A program made the translations under genes and the position numbers. A model generated the notes under the pieces. That model did no database searches and was not told the origin of the DNA. It was given only the letters and a program-made list of their open reading frames with translations. Below, piece by piece: positions 1-8,418 of a stretch of 64,000 bases of DNA; position 1 is the stretch's first letter; each line of letters starts with the position of its first letter. This stretch comes from SB11 sp965249955 (GTDB lineage Bacteria; Bacteroidota; Bacteroidia; UBA8524), in contig OZ252261.1 in assembly GCA_965249955.1 (NCBI GenBank), positions 2,728,001-2,792,000 on the forward strand. Reading direction: 5' to 3'.

Positions 1-69
1 GTGTTGAAAGAATTGGGCATGTGCACCAATAGAAGCAAAGGCAAAGGTGATTAAAAAGATTTTTTTCAT
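1..69 (-). CDS. N-terminal fragment of a third secreted T9SS-type paralogue
   Basis: The reverse strand reads ATG at 69 down to the window edge, giving 23 residues that begin MKKIFLITFAFASIGAHAQ: a signal peptide ending in A-x-A-Q, followed by FFQH. The next two genes begin almost identically (MKKIFLIALALTSMGLNAQYFQ and MKKLLLTAAVLVTCFVANAQ, then YFQH). It is therefore read as another member of the same tandem family, cut by the window edge. The T9SS C-terminal domain expected from the paralogues lies outside the window. The spacer upstream of its start matches the spacer upstream of the next paralogue. Confidence 0.75.
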   Translation of the reverse strand, partial: MKKIFLITFAFASIGAHAQFFQH

Positions 70-130
70 TGTAGATAGTATTTAAATCATTGTGCTCACT
101 ATATTATGAGATATTAGCTATAATAAAGAG

Positions 131-200
131 GCTACTTTGTGAAGTATGCTTTTGACTTTGTGAAATGTATTTTTGACTTTGTGAAATCATTTTTCGGTTT
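131..200. repeat. Three direct repeats of ACTTTGTGAA with 21-bp period
   Basis: Copies of ACTTTGTGAA start at 134, 155 and 176, exactly 21 bp apart (two helical turns), embedded in TTTTGACTTTGTGAAAT. They sit upstream of the partial gene at 1-69 and just before the terminator of the next gene. A decayed version (copies starting near 2172 and 2194, with a trace near 2214) occupies the same place upstream of the gene at 263-2107. Helical phasing suits a protein-binding array, but simple tandem duplication is equally possible. Confidence 0.6.
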
Positions 201-202
201 TG

Positions 203-232
203 CAAAAAAAAAGCTACCCCATTGGGGTAGCT
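203..232 (-). terminator. Rho-independent terminator of the 263-2107 gene
   Basis: AGCTACCCC-ATT-GGGGTAGCT hairpin at 212-232 followed on the minus strand by an uninterrupted U run (the A run at 203-211). It lies 30 bases after the stop codon of the minus-strand gene at 263. The same hairpin recurs at 2229-2249. Confidence 0.88.
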
Positions 233-262
233 AATAATTAATTTAATGTTTAATAGATATGG

Positions 263-2107
263 TTACTTCATTAACCACACAATGTTTTGGTTTAGGTTAT
301 CACCTTGCACTTTTACAGTATACATGCCTTGTGCCATGTTTATATCACTTATATCAAGTACTAAGTTGTTTTTACCTTTTACCAATGTAAATGTTTGCGA
401 GTAGTAAGCACGACCTAGCATATCGTAAACCGATACTTGCGCAGTTGTGGGTTGTTCAATATCAATTTCAACATTGGCATATTGTACACCTTGAGCAATA
501 GGATTGGGGCTAACTTTTGCTTCTTTATCGCCTTTAGGTTCTGTTGGGGCTATACGGGCATTATTACCATCTGATTCAGACGGACTTGAACAAATTAATA
601 ACTCTGATAGAGGTTGGTATACATCAATTTGCATTGGAAAATCAGTAAAGTTATTAGGGCCTGTATTATCGCTATTGGTATCAAAAAGATAATTTGGACC
701 CGGTTGTTGATCTCCATCTTGTTGATCGTCTTTACAAGAGGTAACACCATTAAAATAGGCTTTGATTAAGTAATGGTCAAACCCGCCTATTTGTGGGATA
801 TGAAACGATTGAGCATAAATAGCAATACCATCAGCATCAGGGCCAAAACCATTTAGCTGGTCAATGCGTATGCCTCTATCAGCATCAACATCGCCGTAAG
901 TAAATTGTCCATTAGGTGTTAAATTACCATTGTTATCAAGTTTAAAAACCAGTACATCCTCGGTTCCGTGTACTCCATTATCTGTAGTACCTACCAAATA
1001 ATATTCTTCAACACCCATTGTATTTATTCTCTCCATAAGGTGGTTACACACATCATTATTAAGCGTAGGTGCACCGGCAACCATGTAATTAAATTTATTT
1101 GCCCATGCTACACTTTGGTTGTTATCCATAGCAATATTCCATGCATCGTTATTACCGCTTTCGTCTGTATATCCAGCAATAACAAAACCTTCACCATTTC
1201 CGCTTAAGTCTACATTAGTGTTAGCTGTTGGGATAATGCTAGTAAATACATCATTTGAAGCTTGTGTGCCATAAAAGGTATTAGGATTAAGCATATTGCC
1301 GTATATATCATCAATACGTAGAATAAAGCCATCAGTGTTTGCCCCTGCTACGCTTTGGTCGGTATGAGAACCTACAATCCAAAATTCATCAAGGCCATGT
1401 ACAGGGTGTAGGTAGGGTGATTCTATCATGTCGTATGGAATGTCTGAATCATTGGGGTTGTTATAGTCTAGTTCGTATATATGATCCCATGCTATTGTCC
1501 CATTTCTATCCACTTTAATAACAAAAACTTTGTTATAACGTGTTCCGGCTTCAATAACATAGCCGCAGATATAAAAGTTACCGGGGTTCTTTTTTGATTC
1601 TATTAAGGCTTGCACCCTTATACCTATATAGTTTCCATTTGGATACCAACCAAAATAATTTGGGCCGGGTTGGGTATTTCCCATTTGGTCTATCATATAA
1701 AAATAAGCGCCAAAACCCACCCCTGTTGCACCACGTGTATAAGCACCAGCTATGGCATAGCCTGAACCATCAGACATTTCTACTGTATGTATATTTTGAG
1801 TAACTAAGTTTGGGTTTAAGGCTGGAAAAGCACCTCCTATATCAGATACAGTATAATGATTGTTAAAGGTACCGGGGGCAGTGGTAGAGCCGTTGACGTC
1901 AGCTTTTTGAATATTAATGGCCGAACGACCTCCAAAAATAAACTCGCCTGGGCCGGCTAATAGGTGTTCAGGGCCACCTGCGTTGTATACATTCTGTCCG
2001 TCGGATAAAAACTCAAAGCTTTGTGTAGAGCCATATAACGACTGAAAGTACTGAGCATTTAAGCCCATAGATGTTAGGGCTAATGCGATTAAGAAAATTT
2101 TTTTCAT
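263..2107 (-). CDS. Secreted protein with T9SS type A sorting domain (tandem paralogue 2)
   Basis: A 614-residue protein if translation starts at the ATG at 2107, which begins a clear signal peptide (MKKIFLIALALTSMGLNAQ). The frame is open for 26 more codons upstream, but these lie in the spacer shared with the paralogues. The middle has repeated units of the form 'GFVIAGYTD...D...K.D..G', suggestive of a beta-propeller-like fold, but no catalytic motif was recognised. The last 80 or so residues are a typical T9SS sorting domain: SPNPIAQG, then VSVYDMLGR, then GMYTVKVQG, ending NIVWLMK. The product is expected to be exported by Sec, moved across the outer membrane by T9SS and attached to the surface or released. 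Its C-terminus is closely similar to that of the next gene, so recent duplication is likely. Function unknown. Confidence 0.85.
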   Translation of the reverse strand: MKKIFLIALALTSMGLNAQYFQSLYGSTQSFEFLSDGQNVYNAGGPEHLLAGPGEFIFGGRSAINIQKADVNGSTTAPGTFNNHYTVSDIGGAFPALNPNLVTQNIHTVEMSDGSGYAIAGAYTRGATGVGFGAYFYMIDQMGNTQPGPNYFGWYPNGNYIGIRVQALIESKKNPGNFYICGYVIEAGTRYNKVFVIKVDRNGTIAWDHIYELDYNNPNDSDIPYDMIESPYLHPVHGLDEFWIVGSHTDQSVAGANTDGFILRIDDIYGNMLNPNTFYGTQASNDVFTSIIPTANTNVDLSGNGEGFVIAGYTDESGNNDAWNIAMDNNQSVAWANKFNYMVAGAPTLNNDVCNHLMERINTMGVEEYYLVGTTDNGVHGTEDVLVFKLDNNGNLTPNGQFTYGDVDADRGIRIDQLNGFGPDADGIAIYAQSFHIPQIGGFDHYLIKAYFNGVTSCKDDQQDGDQQPGPNYLFDTNSDNTGPNNFTDFPMQIDVYQPLSELLICSSPSESDGNNARIAPTEPKGDKEAKVSPNPIAQGVQYANVEIDIEQPTTAQVSVYDMLGRAYYSQTFTLVKGKNNLVLDISDINMAQGMYTVKVQGDNLNQNIVWLMK

Positions 2108-2220
2108 AATAGATAGTGTTTTAAAAATTGTGTACACAAGTTGTAGAAAATCAACAAATAATGCAGAGGCCACTTTGTGAAACACTATTTTGGACTTGTG
2201 AAATGCTTTTTTGAGTTTGC

Positions 2221-2249
2221 AAAAAAAAAGCTACCCCATTGGGGTAGCT
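2221..2249 (-). terminator. Rho-independent terminator of the 2280-4040 gene
   Basis: AGCTACCCC-ATT-GGGGTAGCT hairpin at 2229-2249 followed on the minus strand by nine U (A run 2221-2229). The hairpin and about 30 flanking bases on the gene side match 203-262 with only one difference noticed, so the whole gene-plus-terminator unit was duplicated. Confidence 0.88.
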
Positions 2250-2279
2250 GATAATTAATTTAATGTTTAATAGATATGG

Positions 2280-4040
2280 TTACTTCACCAACCACACAAT
2301 GTTTTTATTAAGGTTATCACCTTGTATTTTAACAGTATACATACCTGGTGCCATATTAGCATTACTAATGTCAAGCATCAAGCTGTTGTTTCCTTTTACT
2401 AAAGTAAATGTTTGTGTGTAGTAGTTGCGACCAAGCATATCGTAAATAGCAACTTGGGCTGTTGTAGGTGTTTCTACTTCAACCTCAAAAGATGCGTATT
2501 GTATACCTTGTGCAATAGGGTTAGGGCTTATTTTTGCTTCTTTATCGCCTTTAGGTTCCTCTGGTGCAACACGTGCGTTGTTTCCACCTGTTATTGACCA
2601 AGCAAAGCAAAGAGTTTTCTCTTTTGCGCTGGTTTGTTTCCATGAGAATTTATCGTCTTTAAACTTGGCTATATCTTTTACATCGTAACGTAAATATAGT
2701 TTAGGGCCATTTTTTGGGGTTGGAGTATTGAATTTTTCGTTACAGCCTGATGCACCATTAAAATATGCTCTTACCAAGTACATGTCAGAACCACCTATAA
2801 TATTATCATCATACGTACCAAAAACGCTTAGTCCATCATTGTTCGTTCCGTTATATTGGTCAAGGCTCTTACCAAAGTCGTTACCGGCACTTCCATAAGT
2901 AAACTCTCCATTGGCAACACCATTACCTTTGGCATCTGTTTTTATTACCAATACATCGTACTTGCCAAAAGCTCCTTTAAAGGTGCTACCAGCCATATAG
3001 TACTCAAATTTGCCTGCTGTATTTTTACGCTCAATAATATCTTCGCAGTTGTCGTTAGCACCAGGGTTTATACTATAATCGTGTAAAGTTGAAGTAATAA
3101 AAGTACCCGTAGGGTCAACCAAGGTAAACCAAAAATCATTGGTGCCATTAGTATTGCTAGTACCGCCAATTGCAAAACCTGGCCCACCTGCAGAAGGGCT
3201 GTTGGCCACAGTAATAGCATTAAAAGCATCCCATGAGGTTGCTGTGCCATGAAGGTTTACAACAGGAAATGCAGCTCCTGTATTTGAATTGATACGCATA
3301 AACAAACCATCAGAAGTTGTAGTGCCATCATAAGTTTGGCCAACAACTATTACTTCAGCACCATAAGGGCTTTCTACAATATCGTTAAATAAATCTTTTG
3401 ATGAAAAGCTAGGGTTGATAACATCGTATACATAACCCCAAATTATTGCACCCGAAGAAGCATCAACTTTTAGTACAAAGCTGTTTACTTGTGCAAAATT
3501 GGGTTGTAACCAGCCTGTAATATAAATTTCTTTACCACTGGCTGATTCGGCAATAGCACTCACTTTTATAACATCCCAAAAGCTACCGCCATTAGGGTTA
3601 ACTGTATAATCAAATGAGTTTAGCACATTGCCTGAAGGATCTAATTGAAGAAAGTAGATTCCCGTGTTTGGATTAGCCATTGTAGGGTCGGTATACCTGC
3701 CTATAATACCAAAACCAGAGCCGTTGTTGTATTCAAATACTTGCGGGTCTTGGGTTTGTAAAGGATTACCGGCATTACTTACAACCATATACTCGTTAGT
3801 AAAATATGGCCCACCGGGTATGTTGCCAGCCACATCGGCAAAAGTGGCTGAAATTGAAGCAGTACCAAAAGCAAAGCCGCTGTTTGAACTAGCCATAAAA
3901 TAGCCATCGCCCGAAGCTGTTGTATTGATACCTGATGTTAGTGTTTCATTTACGGGAACTCCGTAAACATGTTGAAAATACTGTGCGTTGGCTACAAAGC
4001 AAGTAACCAGCACTGCTGCTGTTAGTAATAGTTTTTTCAT
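2280..4040 (-). CDS. Secreted protein with T9SS type A sorting domain (tandem paralogue 3)
   Basis: A 586-residue protein starting at the ATG at 4040 with a signal peptide (MKKLLLTAAVLVTCFVANAQ). It has the same architecture as the gene at 263-2107: YFQHVYG after the signal peptide, a long region of repeated strands with 'VVGQTYDGTTTSDGLF'-like units, a linker containing APEEPKGDKEAK, and a T9SS sorting domain (SPNPIAQG, YDMLGR, GMYTVKIQG, NIVWLVK). The sorting domains are strikingly conserved while the central regions have diverged, which fits a family of variable surface proteins sharing one export signal. No enzymatic motif was seen. Exact function unknown. Confidence 0.85.
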   Translation of the reverse strand: MKKLLLTAAVLVTCFVANAQYFQHVYGVPVNETLTSGINTTASGDGYFMASSNSGFAFGTASISATFADVAGNIPGGPYFTNEYMVVSNAGNPLQTQDPQVFEYNNGSGFGIIGRYTDPTMANPNTGIYFLQLDPSGNVLNSFDYTVNPNGGSFWDVIKVSAIAESASGKEIYITGWLQPNFAQVNSFVLKVDASSGAIIWGYVYDVINPSFSSKDLFNDIVESPYGAEVIVVGQTYDGTTTSDGLFMRINSNTGAAFPVVNLHGTATSWDAFNAITVANSPSAGGPGFAIGGTSNTNGTNDFWFTLVDPTGTFITSTLHDYSINPGANDNCEDIIERKNTAGKFEYYMAGSTFKGAFGKYDVLVIKTDAKGNGVANGEFTYGSAGNDFGKSLDQYNGTNNDGLSVFGTYDDNIIGGSDMYLVRAYFNGASGCNEKFNTPTPKNGPKLYLRYDVKDIAKFKDDKFSWKQTSAKEKTLCFAWSITGGNNARVAPEEPKGDKEAKISPNPIAQGIQYASFEVEVETPTTAQVAIYDMLGRNYYTQTFTLVKGNNSLMLDISNANMAPGMYTVKIQGDNLNKNIVWLVK

Positions 4041-4147
4041 AATTAGTCAATTGATAGGGTTGAACTCTATTGCAATCTTTAAAGAAAAAACCAGTAGTAC
4101 AAGTTTATTAGTAAAATACTTAGTATTTGGGCTCAAATTTTGAGTAA

Positions 4148-4486
4148 TCAAAGCCCTAACTCTTTTAATGGCTCCCAAAGCAAGCTGTCAAAATCTTTTA
4201 CTTGATGATTTTCAACCACAATACCCTCGGCTTCCAAAAGTTCTTGCATACGGTAGGGATGTACAAAATGTTGTCTGCCAGTTAGTAAACCCGAACTATT
4301 TACAACCCTATGTGCAGGTATATCAGGTATATTGTGTGCTGCATTCATGGCCCAGCCTACCATGCGAGCCGATTTTCCGCTGCCCAAATAGCGGGCTATT
4401 GCTCCATAACTTGTAACACGACCATAGGGAATAAGCCTTGCTACTTGGTGCACCATATCAAAAAAGCTTAAATCTTTGTTTTCCAT
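4148..4486 (-). CDS. Alkyltransferase-like protein (ATL), MGMT family without active cysteine
   Basis: 112 residues, matching only the C-terminal DNA-binding domain of O6-methylguanine-DNA methyltransferases: VxxIPYGRVTSYGAIA near residues 16-31, the arginine-finger segment SARMVGWAM (Arg41) and the active-site block P57-A-H-R-V. In true MGMT/Ada proteins this block is PCHRV; here the alkyl-accepting Cys is Ala58. In the known ATL family such proteins cannot dealkylate but bind O6-alkylguanine, flip it out and pass it to nucleotide excision repair. That role is inferred here from the substitution. The gene is divergent from the TrpF-like gene with only 33 bases between start codons. Confidence 0.88.
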   Translation of the reverse strand: MENKDLSFFDMVHQVARLIPYGRVTSYGAIARYLGSGKSARMVGWAMNAAHNIPDIPAHRVVNSSGLLTGRQHFVHPYRMQELLEAEGIVVENHQVKDFDSLLWEPLKELGL

Positions 4487-4494
4487 TACATTTG
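4487..4494 (+). promoter_or_regulatory. Candidate -7 box (TACATTTG) for the TrpF-like gene
   Basis: TACATTTG matches the Bacteroidota -7 consensus TAnnTTTG, 25 bases before the ATG at 4520, in the 33-base divergent spacer. No good -33 TTTG is visible at the right distance. Confidence 0.35.
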
Positions 4495-4519
4495 CAGCGT
4501 TTTTAAGTAAAAGTGACGC

Positions 4520-5113
4520 ATGGATAATACTTGCAAGATAAAACTTGGTAGTGTAAACAACCTAACTGATGCACGTTTTGGTGCAGCAGCAGGAGCTGAA
4601 TGGATTGGTTTTAGTTTTGATACAGCTAACCCTTTATATATATCACCGGTGCAAGCAGAAGCTATTATTGGTTGGTTGTCGGGGCCGCAGCCTGTAGCTG
4701 AGTTTGCAGCTACACAAAGTTTGGGTGAAATTGAAGATATTATACGCCTTTTGGGTTTTGACTGGATACAACTGGCTGAACCTGCTATGCTTCATTATTT
4801 TGAGGGGAGTGATATACAGGTGATTTTAGAATTAGATGCTTCTGCAAAAGACTTTGAGCAGTATTTACAATCGCCATCAAATGCGGTAAAAGCCTTTTTG
4901 ATTAAAAAATGTTCAATAGGCAAAATGACCGAAATAAAAGAGAAATACCCTTTTGTTTTGTTTGATGTTGAGGGTTTAACACAAAACGATTTGGAGCAGC
5001 TAAAACAGCTAACCCCTTATGGCATAAACATAAGCGGGGGCTTTGAAACAGCCCCCGGCATACGCGATTTTGATGAAATGTACGCGGTGTTTGATGTTTT
5101 TGGGCAAGAGTAG
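4520..5113 (+). CDS. TrpF-like (phosphoribosylanthranilate isomerase family) protein, degenerate
   Basis: 197 residues with the layout of a TrpF beta/alpha barrel. N-terminal IKLGSVNNLTDARFGAAAGA corresponds to the family's 'KICGI.NLEDA..A...GA', and WIGFSF to 'LGFnF'. Near the end, the GINISGGFETAPGIRD stretch (about 168-183) matches the phosphate-binding loop. The catalytic general-base Cys of TrpF (KICG) is not present; the aligned residue appears to be Gly10. The barrel Asp in FDVEG (Asp149) is retained. No other trp gene is nearby. It may be an inactive or re-purposed paralogue, or a divergent real TrpF. Its stop codon abuts the stop of the convergent gene with no spacer. Confidence 0.68.
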   Translation: MDNTCKIKLGSVNNLTDARFGAAAGAEWIGFSFDTANPLYISPVQAEAIIGWLSGPQPVAEFAATQSLGEIEDIIRLLGFDWIQLAEPAMLHYFEGSDIQVILELDASAKDFEQYLQSPSNAVKAFLIKKCSIGKMTEIKEKYPFVLFDVEGLTQNDLEQLKQLTPYGINISGGFETAPGIRDFDEMYAVFDVFGQE

Positions 5114-5650
5114 TTACTCTATTACTTCCTCAACATCACCGCAGTGAAGCATTAGGTTGCCAAAGTAAGGATTCATTATAGTTTCCCTATCACTCAACCA
5201 AAACGCTCCATTACCATCCATTGCCATTGGGCAATACTGGAGGTACATTTCTATCTTGTTGGCCTTAAAACTTTTTATAAGGGCATACATACTTTGGGTT
5301 ACTTTTTCAAAGGCTGCTCTTTTTTGTTCTATATCTATACTATCGTTTTGTATTGATAAACTTTGTTTTACTATGTAAGAGCAATGTGCATTAAGGTATT
5401 GCCTTTGCTCGACAGTAAGTTTATCAGCAGATATAGCTTCTATGGCTGTTTTTAATTCGATTGCAGCAGTTTGTGCCTCGCCTTTGTTGGTGGCTACCAA
5501 AGCATCTTTTACCTTCAGGTAAGATACTAAGGCTTCATCAATACCTTTTTTTGTTTTTTTATCGGCTTTGCTATAATCTTTTATGGCAGTGTCTTGCGCT
5601 GTTGCTCCAAAAGCTATTGAAATCAGCAGCAGTATTATTAAATTTTTCAT
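5114..5650 (-). CDS. DUF3347 secreted protein, probable metal-binding
   Basis: 178 residues with a signal peptide (MKNLIILLLISIAFGATA-Q). The body is helical, and the C-terminus has the signature of DUF3347: YCPMAMDGNGAFWLS (Cys140, Met142, Met144) and NPYFGNLMLHCG (Cys170). In other Bacteroidota this domain occurs alone or on CusB-type efflux adaptors in copper and heavy-metal clusters; the Cys/Met residues suit soft-metal binding. It is the last gene of a minus-strand run behind the TonB receptor (15-base gap) and the HYC_CC_PP gene, which supports a periplasmic metal-handling role. The metal is not shown by the sequence. Confidence 0.85.
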   Translation of the reverse strand: MKNLIILLLISIAFGATAQDTAIKDYSKADKKTKKGIDEALVSYLKVKDALVATNKGEAQTAAIELKTAIEAISADKLTVEQRQYLNAHCSYIVKQSLSIQNDSIDIEQKRAAFEKVTQSMYALIKSFKANKIEMYLQYCPMAMDGNGAFWLSDRETIMNPYFGNLMLHCGDVEEVIE

Positions 5651-5665
5651 GCGGGTACAGCCAGT

Positions 5666-7954
5666 TTAACTTTTAATTCTAAACCTAGCGCCTACATATA
5701 TCATACGCCCTTGCACAGGCCCCCACACTATTGAGGCATCAAACTTTGACCCAAAAGGGTTGGATGGGTCAACAATTAAACGGGTTTGGCGAAAATCGAA
5801 AGCATTTTCTATGCCTGAATATACCTCCCATTTTTTACCTATGCTTTTAGTTATTTGTGCATTAACCATTGCAAAGCCGGGTGATTTTTTACCCAGTTTC
5901 AAGTCTTCGGGATTGTCTTCGGTAGTAGGTAGTCGTTTAGAACCAAACCAGTTTAGGGTAACATCAAACACCCATTTTTTGCGGGTTTTGTAGGCCATGT
6001 TTATAAATGCACGGTGAGGAGATAGCAAATAACGTTGCAGTGTGCCGCTTTGGTATTGTGTGCGAACATCGTAGTAGCGGTAGGCAATACGGGTTTCTAG
6101 TCTTCGTATAGGCTCGTAAGTAATTTGCAATTGCGCACTATTTGCAAACGATTTTCCATTTAGATTATACATAGATACTTGGCGAGCACTATTGTCTAAA
6201 TCAACCACTACTTGATTTTGGAATTGTGTAGTAAATAAATCAGCTTCAAGTGTGGCGTAGCGGCGACCTATTTTTACATCTGTAGTAAGGCTTACTCCCA
6301 TATTCCACGCTACTTCGGGCTGTAATCCGTAAGCCGATTGTGTTTGCCAATTGGCAGGCAATATAAATTGGCGCGATGAAGCCAGTAGCTGAATATTTTC
6401 AGCAAATATATTTGACGTACGTTGTCCGCGTCCTGCGGTAAAGTGCAGCACAGTTCCATCGCCTCTATCGTAGCGGGCATTTATGCGCGGGGTAGCAAAA
6501 AAGCCAAACAAGTTGTGGTAATCACCACGCAACCCTCCGATAACCAGCCATTTATCGTTTACAGTCCAAGTATATTCAAAAAATGCACCCGGTACGTTTT
6601 CAACCCTACCCACATTACCACTAAAGTTTATATTTGGTGATGAAATCTGCTCGTTATATATATCGTGCAGAAAGCTAAAGCCAGTACGGTATTTGTGGTG
6701 TGTATTGCCAATGATAGATTGAAAAATAAGATTGGCATACACGCTTTGTTCTTTTGAGTTTATAGCATTTTCACCAAAAAAACTATTCTGTTTATGAGAG
6801 AGAGCACTCCACATAAAGCCAATGCTTTTGTATTTCTCTTGCTGAAACACATAACCTGTTTTACCAAATACTTCAAAGCGTTCTGTTGCTATATTAACAC
6901 CGTAGGCATTATTTAAAATGGATTCAGTTTGACTTTCGCCATTGTATTTGGTTGAGCCTCCAATACGGCTTTCAACCAATGCTTTTACACCTATTTGGCC
7001 TTCAAGCCCCTTACCATTGTCGTATTTCCAACGGTTTATAATATTATGTTCGTAGCCGGTGGGCATATCTACAAAGCCATCCTTGTTTTGGTCAAGCTTT
7101 TGAGTTCGGGTACCACTGTGCATCAATAAGGCAGTACTCCATTTACTGTTTACTTTTTGGGTAACTACCAAGTTGGCCTCGTAGCGGCCTTGGTGGTTGG
7201 CGTATACATTAGCAAAAACACGGTCTTTGCCCTCAGGTTTGCGTAATTCGGCATTTATTTGCCCTGTAATACTTTCGTATCCATTGGCTACGCTACCTAT
7301 ACCTTTGGTTACTTGTATGCTCTCTATCCAAGATCCGGGTATATATCCCAATCCGTACGATGATGCCAAACCGCGAACGGCGGGTAAATTTTCAGTAGTT
7401 ATAAGAGTATAATTTCCTGCTAACCCTAGCATTTGTATTTGTTTAGTACCTGTTACAGCATCACTATATGTAACATCAATGGCGGGGTTAGTTTCAAAAC
7501 TTTCTGATAGGTTGCAACAAGCGGCCTTAAAAAGTTCTTTCTCAGTCATTATATTGGCCTTAATGCCACTAAGGCGGTCAATAGTCATCGATTTGGTTTC
7601 AGCAGTTACTTCAACCTCCTCAAGTTTTAGGGCAGCATCAGTTTTTAGTACTACCTGTATATTGTTTATGTTTTGTGGGGTTACCTCAATAGTATCAGAC
7701 CGATAACCTATAAAACTAACTACTAAATATTTGTGTTCTTCGGTATATGGAATTTTAAATACTCCACTACTATCGGTATAGGTATTTATAGTACTGTTTG
7801 CCCAATACACTGTGGCTAGCTGTATGGGTATTAGCTTGCCTTTTTTGGTTTTTTCAACCACAACGCCTTTTATTATATGTTGGGCTTGCATGGCATTAGT
7901 GCATGCAACAAGTACTAAAAGCAGTATTAATGCTTTAAGTTGTTTCAAATTCAT
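5666..7954 (-). CDS. TonB-dependent receptor, heavy-metal-cluster type
   Basis: 762 residues: signal peptide, a carboxypeptidase-like regulatory domain (about 27-110, IKGVVVEKTKKGKLIPIQLA to FIGYRSDTIEV), a plug domain (about 120-235, with LPAVRGLASSYGLGYIPGSW and VTKGIGSVANGYESITGQIN) and an outer-membrane beta-barrel to the end. A paired cysteine occurs early in the plug (KAACCNLSESFETNP), which I recall as typical of receptors found with DUF3347/HMA genes. It lies between the HYC_CC_PP gene (77-base gap upstream) and the DUF3347 gene (15-base gap downstream), so it probably imports or senses a metal or its chelate. The ligand is not determinable here. Confidence 0.88.
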   Translation of the reverse strand: MNLKQLKALILLLVLVACTNAMQAQHIIKGVVVEKTKKGKLIPIQLATVYWANSTINTYTDSSGVFKIPYTEEHKYLVVSFIGYRSDTIEVTPQNINNIQVVLKTDAALKLEEVEVTAETKSMTIDRLSGIKANIMTEKELFKAACCNLSESFETNPAIDVTYSDAVTGTKQIQMLGLAGNYTLITTENLPAVRGLASSYGLGYIPGSWIESIQVTKGIGSVANGYESITGQINAELRKPEGKDRVFANVYANHQGRYEANLVVTQKVNSKWSTALLMHSGTRTQKLDQNKDGFVDMPTGYEHNIINRWKYDNGKGLEGQIGVKALVESRIGGSTKYNGESQTESILNNAYGVNIATERFEVFGKTGYVFQQEKYKSIGFMWSALSHKQNSFFGENAINSKEQSVYANLIFQSIIGNTHHKYRTGFSFLHDIYNEQISSPNINFSGNVGRVENVPGAFFEYTWTVNDKWLVIGGLRGDYHNLFGFFATPRINARYDRGDGTVLHFTAGRGQRTSNIFAENIQLLASSRQFILPANWQTQSAYGLQPEVAWNMGVSLTTDVKIGRRYATLEADLFTTQFQNQVVVDLDNSARQVSMYNLNGKSFANSAQLQITYEPIRRLETRIAYRYYDVRTQYQSGTLQRYLLSPHRAFINMAYKTRKKWVFDVTLNWFGSKRLPTTEDNPEDLKLGKKSPGFAMVNAQITKSIGKKWEVYSGIENAFDFRQTRLIVDPSNPFGSKFDASIVWGPVQGRMIYVGARFRIKS

Positions 7955-8031
7955 TTGTTCTTAGGTTTAAAAATTAAAAAATGATAGAGGAGTATAAGAT
8001 GTTATACTCGTGGTTTTTAGAAAACCGCGTA

Positions 8032-8418
8032 TCATAACCTAAGTGTGCAGAGGAGTAGCCATGTGTTTTGTTGCGACTTTGGCGGAGAGCCTCTTTCAGC
8101 ATAAAAACGAGTACTATTTTGTGATAAATTTGGGGTTGTTGTATTAGTAGTGTTAACCGTAAATAGAGGTAACCACTTTAAGTTAGGTGCTTGGTGGACT
8201 TGTGCCACAGCGTGTTCAGTACTTACTTTTAAATACACCTCATGGTCTTCGCAGCAATCCTTTTCTTCAGGTTCAACATCGCCACAGCAGTTTTGGGTTG
8301 TAGTGTATAAAGTAACGTCTGATAGGTAGTTGCCGCAATAGTGTAGGTTTACCGATAGACCAATGGCCTGAACGGTGGTGTATACTATTAATAATATGGT
8401 GGCTATACCTTTAATCAC
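8032..8418 (-). CDS. HYC_CC_PP family small membrane/periplasmic protein
   Basis: 128 residues starting at GTG 8418 (no ATG precedes the motifs). An N-terminal hydrophobic segment (about 3-22) is followed by HYC (26-28), two Cys-Cys pairs (44-45 and 55-56) in an acidic stretch, and a C-terminal SPP (111-113). This is the motif order that gives the HYC_CC_PP family its name. The Cys/His content suggests soft-metal binding. It is the first gene of the metal-type operon with the TonB receptor and DUF3347 gene. Specific function is unknown. Confidence 0.82.
   Translation of the reverse strand: MIKGIATILLIVYTTVQAIGLSVNLHYCGNYLSDVTLYTTTQNCCGDVEPEEKDCCEDHEVYLKVSTEHAVAQVHQAPNLKWLPLFTVNTTNTTTPNLSQNSTRFYAERGSPPKSQQNTWLLLCTLRL

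Noticed and set aside
131..200. CRISPR array
   Set aside because: Only three short (about 10-base) units with 11-base spacing; no repeat of 24-40 bases, no spacers and no cas genes.
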